Of a stretch of DNA of 15,242 nucleotides, positions 6,354 to 13,130 are shown one piece after another. This DNA comes from an archaeon. Lineage in GTDB: Archaea; Thermoproteota; Nitrososphaeria; Nitrososphaerales; UBA183. Every line of letters begins with the position of its first letter. The stretch's first letter is position 1. The stretch lies in contig JAJYNM010000009.1 of the NCBI GenBank assembly GCA_021786335.1, positions 1-15,242 on the forward strand, given 5' to 3'. The notes under the pieces were generated by a model. That model was not told the DNA's origin, ran no database searches, and saw only the letters and a list, made by a program, of their open reading frames with translations. A program made the translations under genes and the position numbers.

Positions 6354-6916
6354 GACCGAAAGCTACCGTCTGACGCCATGGTGGACGTGGAGCTCCGCGT
6401 GCGCGGCGAGCCCGCCTGCACCCGGCCCTGCGATGATTGCAGGCGTGGCAGCCTCCGCCAAAGCGACAGGCGTGGCCGATCAGTGCCGAGCCGCCGCAAC
6501 AGCCCGTCTTCGGCTGCCCTGACCAGAGGGCGCCCCGCTGCCTACGGAGCCGCCCGTGCACGGCGTCCATCCTCATCTGCGTTGGGAGCTGCCTCGGACC
6601 CGCAGCACGACGCGAAGGGGCGTCGTTCCGATGACTGCGCTCACCACCGACTCTGCCCGGGCCCCCATCGACCGTGATCACCCGGAACTCGGAGTCTGAA
6701 GCCGCCGACACGCGCCCCCCGGGGGTGCATGCTGATCTCTGCCTGCAGGTGCGTCGGGCTCCAGCTGACAAAGGCGGAAGGCTGACCCCCGCCGGCCGGT
6801 TGGCCGCCGCATCACGCGCCTGTGTGCCGGCCGCTGCCGACTCAGCGGGAACCGCCTGCAGCGACTTGGCCGCAGCCTTCGTCTACCGCGCCAAGCGCCC
6901 TGGTCTGCCGCGGCTC
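6354..6916. other. GC-rich intergenic region without a convincing gene
   Basis: About 560 bases between a plus-strand and a minus-strand gene that converge. Several short overlapping open frames exist on both strands, but they are Arg/Pro/Ala-rich GC artefacts without motifs, promoters or ribosome sites. A small perfect inverted repeat (CGGCC-GGTT-GGCCG, 6793-6806) is present. I saw no RNA gene or clear terminator. Confidence 0.55.
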
Positions 6917-7846
6917 CTACAACGAACCAGCCGGCCCGGCGTCCCGCCTAGGCTGCTCCCTGCGCGAGAGTATGATGCTCTCCATTATCTCTCTGGCCCT
7001 GAGTATCACCCCGACGTCCCCGGCGGTCCGCGCCTTCTCCATCTCCTTCTCGACCATGTCCTCGACCTCCCGCCTGGTCGAGTCCGGAAGCTGCCTGACC
7101 GCCTTGAAGTCGGGGAGCGACCTGTCGAACCGCTCGTCGCTCCATAGGTGTATGGCGTCGGCCACCATCTCCTTCGCGTACTCCTCGTCCTCCCTGTTCA
7201 TCAATATGAGCGTCCCGGCCAGGTAGCGGGTCCATTCGCTCCTCGGGTCAAGGTACATCCGCCTCACCTTCCCGTTGAGCGTCTCATGGGAGATCTCAGT
7301 CGCTTCAGCCCCCCTTGCCACCAGGGTCTGGTATGCAAGGCCGAGGTAGACGTCGGCGTTCTGGAGCGAGAGGGAGTTTCCTATCTTCTCCATCAGCACG
7401 TAGGTCCTCAGCCTCCCCTCCGCGTCCCATTCGGGGTAGTGCGCCGTGAGCCTTCCCACGAAGCGGTCGAAGTTCCGGACGAGCTTCTCTTTCACCGCGG
7501 GGTCGTCCATGTCCTCGACCTTCTCGAGGAGGCTGTCGAAGGAGTCGAGGATCTCCTCGCGCTGGGCTCCCCTCTCCCTGTCCCTGGCCTTCACCAGGCC
7601 CCTCAGCTTATCCTCCGGCGGCTGCTTGGGCATCGAGGGCTTGGGTATCGCCAACCCACGTACCGGGCCGACGACTATCAGGCCTATCGAAGAACCGAGG
7701 AGGATGCTCTGGCCCAAAGGCGGCAGGAAGCCTGGGACTGTCATCGCTATCCCTACCCCCCCGACAAGCGCGGCCAGGGACCAGGCGCGAGAACGCATCA
7801 ACGCCAGGCATTTGTGGTATGCACCTCCTAAGGAAATATGCCGCAT
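6917..7846 (-). CDS. Membrane protein of unknown function with helical cytoplasmic domain
   Basis: 309 residues, family not recognised. Two hydrophobic helices near the N-terminus (about 20-40 and 44-62) form a hairpin, and the remaining 240 residues are charged and predicted to be almost all helical (for example EEILDSFDSLLEKVEDMDD and RREVEDMVEKEMEKAR), probably cytoplasmic. The pattern could be TPR-like or coiled coil, but no consensus is visible. The start is uncertain: ATG 7846 has GGAGG about 12 bases upstream, while ATG 7798 follows another AGGAGGTG by about 23 bases and would begin just before the first membrane helix. The gene is divergent from two regulator genes, across an AT-rich region that may hold shared control sites. 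Confidence 0.75.
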   Translation of the reverse strand: MRHISLGGAYHKCLALMRSRAWSLAALVGGVGIAMTVPGFLPPLGQSILLGSSIGLIVVGPVRGLAIPKPSMPKQPPEDKLRGLVKARDRERGAQREEILDSFDSLLEKVEDMDDPAVKEKLVRNFDRFVGRLTAHYPEWDAEGRLRTYVLMEKIGNSLSLQNADVYLGLAYQTLVARGAEATEISHETLNGKVRRMYLDPRSEWTRYLAGTLILMNREDEEYAKEMVADAIHLWSDERFDRSLPDFKAVRQLPDSTRREVEDMVEKEMEKARTAGDVGVILRAREIMESIILSRREQPRRDAGPAGSL

Positions 7847-7919
7847 TCCAGAACAGTACCTCCGAGAATTCGTATCTTCTAGATGTCAATACGCATCTCC
7901 TTCATAGTTATGTAACAAA

Positions 7920-7937
7920 GTTTGAAGGAATTCAAAC
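7920..7937. promoter_or_regulatory. Perfect inverted repeat, candidate operator
   Basis: GTTTGAA-GGAA-TTCAAAC, seven-base arms with a four-base spacer, lies in the AT-rich divergent region between the membrane-protein gene and the first winged-helix gene. Its size suits a dimeric regulator, possibly one encoded next door. Inference. Confidence 0.45.
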
Positions 7938-7947
7938 AACAAAAAGA

Positions 7948-7957
7948 CCTATAACCT
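7948..7957 (-). promoter_or_regulatory. Candidate promoter for the minus-strand membrane protein
   Basis: On the minus strand this reads AGGTTATAGG, a TATA-like element sharing the TTATA-GG core with the promoters of the two divergent regulator genes. It would give a leader of roughly 80 bases before ATG 7846. Modest support. Confidence 0.35.
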
Positions 7958-8030
7958 GTCCGCCAAAACAAGTATGGCGCAAGAACGAAGCCGACACGGA
8001 ATAAGAATCTGCATGATATTTCTGTAATAG

Positions 8031-8045
8031 TTATATAGGTTATCC
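8031..8045 (+). promoter_or_regulatory. TATA box of the first winged-helix gene
   Basis: TTATATAGGTTATCC stands 39 bases before the TTG start, as expected for an archaeal promoter with a short leader. Eleven of the first twelve positions match the promoter of the paralogous gene downstream. Confidence 0.65.
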
Positions 8046-8069
8046 GACTACCAAGCGCCGGTCAACAAA

Positions 8070-8402
8070 TTGGGTCAGTCCACAAGCGACCTGTTCGAAC
8101 AGTTCGAAGAAAGGCGGACGCACCAAGCAAGAAGGTCCCAGCTAGAGATTCAGATGGACATCCTCAGGGTGGTGCACGAGGGTGCATACCTGCCTACCCA
8201 GATAATGTACAGGGCGAACCTGGCCTGGACGTCCCTGCAGTCGAGCCTCAGCTCGCTCGTCGGGATCGGGCTCTTGGAGAGGATGACGGAGGGGAGCAAG
8301 CGGAACTACCAGCTGACGGTGAAAGGCATCGACGTCTTGGCCAGCTTCACCCGGATCATCGAGACGGTGAACGAACGGCGCGGCCCGCGAAGCGCCCCTT
8401 GA
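8070..8402 (+). CDS. ArnR-like winged-helix transcription regulator, copy 1
   Basis: 110 residues. It is a small archaeal winged-helix DNA-binding protein of the ArnR1-like/HTH_45 type, judged from RRSQLEIQMDILRVV, then TQIMYRANLAWTSLQSSLSSL (helix-turn-helix), GLLER, and a wing ending YQLTVKGIDVL. A helical tail (FTRIIETVNERR) may form a dimer contact. No ligand domain or membrane segment is visible, so it is probably a simple cytoplasmic repressor or activator. The TTG start at 8070 is set by the TATA box; no ribosome site is seen, consistent with a very short leader. Its paralogue follows with its own promoter, so they need not be one operon. Confidence 0.82.
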   Translation: MGQSTSDLFEQFEERRTHQARRSQLEIQMDILRVVHEGAYLPTQIMYRANLAWTSLQSSLSSLVGIGLLERMTEGSKRNYQLTVKGIDVLASFTRIIETVNERRGPRSAP

Positions 8403-8498
8403 CATAGTCTCGGATTTTCAAACTCCCCTCTCCGTCTTCTGCGCATATCACGCCATGGTGGCGTTATCTGCTGAAAATAGGCGACAAATCCATAATCC

Positions 8499-8513
8499 TT
8501 ATATGGGTTATTT
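8499..8513 (+). promoter_or_regulatory. TATA box of the second winged-helix gene
   Basis: TTATATGGGTTATTT differs from the upstream promoter at one position in its first twelve. It stands 34 bases before the TTG at 8533, which excludes the ATG at 8455 upstream of the promoter. A second TATA-like TTTATA overlaps its end (8511-8516). Confidence 0.62.
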
Positions 8514-8532
8514 ATACGTGAATCGCCTGACA

Positions 8533-8877
8533 TTGGCAGAGGCGAAGTACGGCTTCCTCGGTCTGGACGAACCGGCGACACTCAGGCATTGCATCTCCCT
8601 CAGAAGGTCGCACCTTGAGATAAGGATGGACATCCTGTCCTGCGTGAAGGCAGGGGCGGAGAAGCCCACTCAGATCATGTACAAGGCGAATCTGTCCTGG
8701 AACGCCTTGAAGGAGCATCTAGAAGCCCTCGAACAGGGCGGCCTCCTGAACCTGGCCACCTACGGGAGGAGGAAGAGGTACGAGCTCACAGACAAGGCCA
8801 TCGCCGTCCTCATGGCCTACTCCAAGGTCATCGACGAGGTCAACGCCACGGCGCCGGCCGCAAGCGCGAAGTTCTAA
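8533..8877 (+). CDS. ArnR-like winged-helix transcription regulator, copy 2
   Basis: About 114 residues, paralogous to the preceding gene: LRRSHLEIRMDILSCV, then TQIMYKANLSWNALKEHLEAL, GLLNL, and a basic wing (YGRRKRYELTDKAIAVL), ending in a helix YSKVIDEVN. The conserved TQIMYxANLxW core marks a recent common origin. The reading frame is open back to ATG 8455, but that codon lies before the promoter, so I place the start at TTG 8533; GTG 8518 is an alternative. Its stop overlaps the stop of the convergent membrane-sensor gene by a few bases. It probably binds DNA as a dimer; targets are unknown, though neighbouring promoters are plausible. Confidence 0.8.
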   Translation: MAEAKYGFLGLDEPATLRHCISLRRSHLEIRMDILSCVKAGAEKPTQIMYKANLSWNALKEHLEALEQGGLLNLATYGRRKRYELTDKAIAVLMAYSKVIDEVNATAPAASAKF

Positions 8878-10247
8878 GCCCCAGCCGCGGGGGCGCCCTT
8901 GGTGACCCTGATCCCTGCCTGGTCGTATGTCGCGTGCATCCTGAACAGGCTCCGGATGAGGCTGACTACCCTTTCGTCGTGCGCGTTCGAGGTGAGCAGA
9001 TACACCGCGGAAACGCCGGGCTTGGAGGTTATCTCGTTCGACTGCTTGAGGAACTTGTAGGTCGACTCGAGCCCCTGGTATATGATGAAGTCGGAGATGC
9101 TGTCGAAGACGAGTGAGACCGGGGTGCCGCTGGTGGAAGATATCGTCTTGTCGATGAGGTCGAGCATCACCGCCATGTCGTCCCTCGGCACCAGGAGCTC
9201 GTTCTGCCTGTCGGAAGAGCTGGGGTAGGACACCCCCGAGGTCATCACGTAGAACCTCACCCCCTCGATCCCCGCAAGCCCCTTGTAGACCGGGCTCCCC
9301 CTGGAGCTGAAGACGTAGACCAGACCTCCTGCCCTTGTCTTCTTTCTCGCCAGGCTTGCCACCGCCGATTCGAACCTGGACGAAGGGTCGACCTCCAGCA
9401 GGATGGAGACCGGGACGTCGAGCACCGCCCCCTCCTCGACCAAAGGCTGGCCCCCCGGGGAGGCGCCCCCGTGCACCGGCTCGAAGAACGTGGAGAGGAG
9501 GGACGCCCTCCTGAATATCGCCGCAGTCACGCCGAAGAGGATCCCGGCGATGGAATACCCGATGGGGATGAGGTCGTAACCCAGGGTGACAAGGAACCCG
9601 TTGAACACCAGGACCTCCGCCCCGATCCCGAACCAGCAGAACGGGAGGGCGAAGAGCCGCCGCTTGGTCCCCGGGTCATTTGACTGGCTGGCCGCTTTGA
9701 CCAAGAGCAGGGTCGGATAAGCGAGGAAGAAGGCGAGGGTCCCCAGCGAGAGGGCGAGGAACGTGGAGTTGAACTTGGGGGACGGGACGAGGCTCCCCCC
9801 CAGCGAGGTGAGAAGGACTATGGTGTAGGGCCTGAAGTATGTGAGGTACCCCTCGGTCGACGCTATGAAGGCCATGAACGCCCCCAGTATCAGGCCGTGG
9901 GGCCAGCGGAAGAACATCGACTTGAGCCTCTGGGCGACCCCCCTCCCTCCGGGCCTCATGTAGATCGAATATGCCAGGGTCGTGAGGAGGGCGACGTCTA
10001 GGTAGATGAGGTCGGGGGCGAGGAACGAGTAGGTCTCGATGTATGCCGCGGACCCTCCGTAAAGGTGCCTCATGACGTCGAGCACGACGACTAGCCCGAA
10101 GAAGACGTGGACGAGGGCGAGTATGCTCCTCAGGTATGGGTACTGGCTCGGCTTCTGCCTCAGTACGAACAAGAGCGAGGCCCAGGTGACCGCTAGGGCG
10201 AACAGATCGACGGAGATGTTCAGAAGTGACAGTCCAGTTACCGCCAA
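8874..10247 (-). CDS. Multi-span membrane protein with KaiC/DUF835-like C-terminal domain
   Basis: 457 residues. The first 250 hold seven or eight hydrophobic helices (about 8-29, 41-63, 77-97, 116-131, 139-157, 161-184, 199-221, 226-246), resembling sensor membrane modules. Residues about 278-450 form a cytoplasmic alpha/beta domain like DUF835 or a degenerate RecA/KaiC fold: a Walker-B-like strand SLVFDSISDF (378-387) and a later SAVYLLTS strand, but no P-loop where Walker A should be. It therefore probably does not hydrolyse ATP and may act as a membrane partner of the KaiC-like ATPase encoded 5 bases upstream. The only workable start is TTG 10247, just after the upstream stop. The ligand is unknown. 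Confidence 0.78.
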   Translation of the reverse strand: MAVTGLSLLNISVDLFALAVTWASLLFVLRQKPSQYPYLRSILALVHVFFGLVVVLDVMRHLYGGSAAYIETYSFLAPDLIYLDVALLTTLAYSIYMRPGGRGVAQRLKSMFFRWPHGLILGAFMAFIASTEGYLTYFRPYTIVLLTSLGGSLVPSPKFNSTFLALSLGTLAFFLAYPTLLLVKAASQSNDPGTKRRLFALPFCWFGIGAEVLVFNGFLVTLGYDLIPIGYSIAGILFGVTAAIFRRASLLSTFFEPVHGGASPGGQPLVEEGAVLDVPVSILLEVDPSSRFESAVASLARKKTRAGGLVYVFSSRGSPVYKGLAGIEGVRFYVMTSGVSYPSSSDRQNELLVPRDDMAVMLDLIDKTISSTSGTPVSLVFDSISDFIIYQGLESTYKFLKQSNEITSKPGVSAVYLLTSNAHDERVVSLIRSLFRMHATYDQAGIRVTKGAPAAGA

Positions 10248-10252
10248 TCCGG

Positions 10253-10912
10253 TCAGAATCTAGATACGGCGAACTTGGGTCCGAAGACGACGGAGTGGTA
10301 CCTTTTGCTGTGGTTCGTCCCCCTCATCTTGAGTATGACGAACCTGGTCTTCATCTGGACCTCGTCTTCCCAGTTTTCCATCAGCATAACCGAGTCGGTC
10401 ATGAAGCCTTCGAACCCGATCTTCCCGCCGTTGGCTAGGCTCGCGGTCAGTATCGTGGTGATCCCCTCAGCCTTCAGCGAGGTGTAGACCGACTTCATGA
10501 ACGTCCTCATCTCGAACTGGGTTTCGCAGGCGAGGAGGAGCGCCGTGACCGAGTCTATGACCAAGAGGGTCCCCTTCGAGTCTTTGGTCGCCTGTATGAG
10601 GGTCGAGATGTTCGTCTCGAGCTGTTGCCCCTTCAGGGCTTCGAGGTCCACTATGGAGAACTTCCCCTCCTTCTCCAGCGGGACCACGTCGAGCCCGAGC
10701 AGCTTCAGGTTGCGCCTCAGGTATTCCGCGGACTCCTCGAACGTGGCGTAGACCACGTTCTCCCCAGCCGTGGCGGCGTTGTAGGCTATGTTCGCGGACA
10801 GGACGGTCTTCCCTGTCCCTGGCCCCCCGGCCACGAGGTGTATGTCTCCCCTCACCAGTCCGCCTTCCATAAGGTCGTCCAGCCCTTCGACCCTGGTCTT
10901 CAGCCTCTGCAT
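10253..10912 (-). CDS. Single-domain KaiC-like ATPase, copy 1
   Basis: About 219 residues, a RecA-fold ATPase of the archaeal KaiC-like group, implicated in signalling rather than clock function. Seen (numbered from TTG 10930): Walker A GGPGTGKT at 35-42, catalytic-type Glu pair in ATFEES at 65-66, Walker B LLVIDS at 122-127 and the late RGTNHSKRYHSVVF segment typical of KaiC domains. I chose ATG 10912, giving MQRLKTRVEGLDDL, the usual family beginning. TTG 10930 would add six residues; neither has a clear ribosome site or strong TATA box. It is followed within 5 bases by the membrane protein carrying a KaiC-related domain, so the two probably act together. It is a paralogue of the gene at 14316. 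Confidence 0.88.
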   Translation of the reverse strand: MQRLKTRVEGLDDLMEGGLVRGDIHLVAGGPGTGKTVLSANIAYNAATAGENVVYATFEESAEYLRRNLKLLGLDVVPLEKEGKFSIVDLEALKGQQLETNISTLIQATKDSKGTLLVIDSVTALLLACETQFEMRTFMKSVYTSLKAEGITTILTASLANGGKIGFEGFMTDSVMLMENWEDEVQMKTRFVILKMRGTNHSKRYHSVVFGPKFAVSRF

Positions 10913-11016
10913 GACTGCGGCCGCTTTCAACTCTGGCGTCGACTCCCAACAGCTCGCACAAAAGCCTTTGCCAAACGGCGCGAGAAGGCCCGGGCCCGGG
11001 CGCTTCAGCCCTTGGA

Positions 11017-11106
11017 TGGATGCATTGGCGCTTGAATCGGACCGCGGCCCAAGGGACGTGGAACGCCATGAAACAGGGGCTGGAAGCCCACGGGTTTACC
11101 CGTGGG
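11017..11106 (+). mobile_element. Relic of an IS200/IS605 TnpB 3' end with right-end hairpin
   Basis: On the plus strand one frame reads WRLNRTAAQGTWNAMKQG then LEAHGFTRGRM, like the last codons of TnpB genes running into their right end. The hairpin CCCACGGG-TTTA-CCCGTGGG (11087-11106) is followed by AGGATGTCAC, a common tnpB-element right-end pattern. No upstream nuclease domain remains, so this is a solo end or decayed insertion between the KaiC-like gene and the isoprenoid operon. Confidence 0.55.
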
Positions 11107-11191
11107 AGGATGTCACGCCCATGGCCTTGCCTTCTTTCCACGGAACGATGGCGGCAGGATCGCCCTCACGCTTCCCAGCGGGCTGGTGCGC

Positions 11192-12226
11192 TCATTTGGT
11201 CCTCGACCCCAGCCCCTCTGTCAGCTGCTCCAGCTTGGACCTGGCGGCGGACGCGGGGAGGGCCTCCAGCGCCTTCTTCGCCGCTGCGGCGTAGTTCCTC
11301 TCCACCGCGTTGGAGTGGTCAATCGACCCCAGCTGGTCCAGAGTCTTCATGAGCGCCTGTATCTCCTGGAGCGCGAACCACTTCTTGTACAGCATCGAGT
11401 GGATCGACTGCTTCTGATAGTTGTCGGCGTGAGAGAGCGCGTGGATGAGGACCATGTTCGACGCGTTGTTCTGGAGGTCCTTCAGGAGGGGCTTGCCCGT
11501 CGCCTCTTCGTTCCCCACGATGTCCAGTATGTCGTCCCTTATCTGGAACGAAATCCCGAGGTTGCGTCCGAACTGATAGGAAGCGTTGACCTGCTTTAGA
11601 GTCCCTCTCCCTGCTATGGCGCCGCAGGCAGCCGCCGCCGCGAAAAGAGAGCCTGTCTTGAGCTCGGCGAGCTTGACGTACTCCTCCTCGGTGGCCGAGC
11701 CTTTCTCTGCCAGGATAGAATCGAAGAACTCCCCCTCGGCGGTGAACTTGGCGGAGTTCCCGATGTACGAGCTTAGCTTGGCCAGGCGCGTCGCAGACAT
11801 CCCGGAGCCCCCGTACTTCGCCAGCTCGAGGAATATCTCGAATATCATCATGTCGGAGATGAGGATGGCCTTCGTCTCGCCGTACTTCTTGTGGGTCGCC
11901 ATCTGACCGTGCCTGACGGCCGATTCGTCGATTATGTCGTCCTGGATGAGCGAAGCGGAGTGCGCCAGCTCGAAAGCCGCCGCGACGGGGAGCGCCTTCT
12001 CGAACGACCCGGACACGGCTTCACAGACCAGCATCGCTATCACCGGCCTCAGCCTCTTCCCTCCGGCGTCGATGATCCCTGCTATGGCTTCGGAGAGAGG
12101 GCTCCCTTCTGCTCTCTTCGAGGAGAAGTACTCCTGCAACGCCTCCCTGTACGGTTCCACGGCCTCCGTGAAGCTCTGCGGGGCGGATACCTTCGGCTCC
12201 GCCTGCCTAGATGAGCGCCGCTCCAA
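11192..12226 (-). CDS. Polyprenyl diphosphate synthase (geranylgeranyl-type)
   Basis: 344 residues. It is a trans-isoprenyl diphosphate synthase that condenses isopentenyl diphosphate onto an allylic primer, giving C20 or longer chains for archaeal lipids or quinones. Seen: GGKRLRP at 55-61, first Asp-rich motif DDIID at 96-100, AVRHGQ just after, second Asp-rich motif DDILD at 231-235 and GKPLLKDL. The fifth residue before the first motif is Ala91, not aromatic, which fits products longer than farnesyl. Oddities: LIQDD where LIHDD is common, and NNASN where the usual basic K-T segment follows GKP. The TTG start at 12226 lies inside the end of the UbiA gene (20-base overlap), so translation is probably coupled; a shorter N-terminus is possible. 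Confidence 0.9.
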   Translation of the reverse strand: MERRSSRQAEPKVSAPQSFTEAVEPYREALQEYFSSKRAEGSPLSEAIAGIIDAGGKRLRPVIAMLVCEAVSGSFEKALPVAAAFELAHSASLIQDDIIDESAVRHGQMATHKKYGETKAILISDMMIFEIFLELAKYGGSGMSATRLAKLSSYIGNSAKFTAEGEFFDSILAEKGSATEEEYVKLAELKTGSLFAAAAACGAIAGRGTLKQVNASYQFGRNLGISFQIRDDILDIVGNEEATGKPLLKDLQNNASNMVLIHALSHADNYQKQSIHSMLYKKWFALQEIQALMKTLDQLGSIDHSNAVERNYAAAAKKALEALPASAARSKLEQLTEGLGSRTK

Positions 12227-13130
12227 TGTACATCAGCGGTCCCCATAGGAGGTACTCCCCGTCGACGACGACGTCGCAGATGAACCCCAGGTCTGCCCCT
12301 GGCTTCTTGGCCAGATAGGCGTAGAAGATGGAGTAGGCGGGGAGGAGAGCTAGCACGATGGCTGGTAGAGGGAGGAGCCCGAAGGAGACGGCCGCGGCCA
12401 GGTAGGCTAGCGCGACCCCGTCGATGGCCGTCATCATCGTGTACGTGCGGCGTACCCCATAGACAGCCGGGACCGTCCTGATCCCCTGCGCCCTGTCGCC
12501 TTCTACGTCACGGACGTCGAATATCAGGGTGTTAACCATCAGCCTCAGGAATATCAGCCCCCCCATGAGGGCGAGGACCTCCTCGAAGCGGAGGTAGTAC
12601 AGACCGACGAGCACGGGGATCAGCGACCACCCGAGGGAGATGAAGAGGTTTTTCACCAGGAGCTTGTCCTTGAGCTTGGACACCCCTATCACCCCCACGA
12701 GGCGCCTCGACCCTACGCTGTAGAGCACAGAGAACGCCAGCGGGACCAAGAGGGCGCCGAAGAAAATCAGGTTGACCGTGTAGGCGAGGACGTACCCCAG
12801 AAGGAAGCACCCTGCCGAGATCGCGGGGAGGTATCTCTTCCTCGAGCCGAGATGGGCCGTCCTGTCAGGGTGCGAGACCGCGTCCGAGTCCATCTCGGTG
12901 CTCCTGTTCATCATGTAGGCGCCGTAGGAGAAGAGGTAGGCCATGAAGAGCAGAAGCGGGGTCGCGGTCAGGCCCATCAGCGCCGCGGAGGCGGCGGCTA
13001 TGCTCGCCGTGCCGATGGCGAGAAGGTGCCCCCCGAGGACGAACTCCCGGTAGGCGGAGGTCAGGAGTGCCGTCGCTCTTCCCCGTCTCCTATCTTGGCC
13101 ATCTCCTGCCTGTAGCTGGGGAGGGTCCAC
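12207..13130 (-). CDS. UbiA-family prenyltransferase
   Basis: Up to 307 residues, an integral membrane enzyme attaching a polyprenyl chain to an acceptor. Both metal-binding Asp motifs are present: a variant first motif NRSTEMDSD at 75-83 and DVRDVEGD at 205-212, with about eight hydrophobic helices. In archaea this family includes digeranylgeranylglyceryl phosphate synthase and quinone prenyltransferases; the sequence alone does not decide between them. The prenyl donor is probably made by the overlapping downstream synthase. GTG 13130 is the only standard start but overlaps the regulator gene by 70 bases, and its first 20 residues look like a shadow of that gene. A CTG at 13064, overlapping the regulator's stop (CTGA), may be the true start. 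Confidence 0.85.
   Translation of the reverse strand: MDPPQLQAGDGQDRRRGRATALLTSAYREFVLGGHLLAIGTASIAAASAALMGLTATPLLLFMAYLFSYGAYMMNRSTEMDSDAVSHPDRTAHLGSRKRYLPAISAGCFLLGYVLAYTVNLIFFGALLVPLAFSVLYSVGSRRLVGVIGVSKLKDKLLVKNLFISLGWSLIPVLVGLYYLRFEEVLALMGGLIFLRLMVNTLIFDVRDVEGDRAQGIRTVPAVYGVRRTYTMMTAIDGVALAYLAAAVSFGLLPLPAIVLALLPAYSIFYAYLAKKPGADLGFICDVVVDGEYLLWGPLMYIGAALI

Noticed and set aside
6378..6771. Several short open frames on both strands in the gap
   Set aside because: Composition is that of random GC-rich sequence (Arg, Pro, Ala), with no motif or start signal.
8455..8532. ATG 8455 as start of the second winged-helix gene
   Set aside because: It lies upstream of the gene's TATA box, so it would not be in the message.
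8878..8894. GC-rich inverted repeat as a terminator between convergent genes
   Set aside because: It lies inside the coding end of the membrane-sensor gene and has no T-run.
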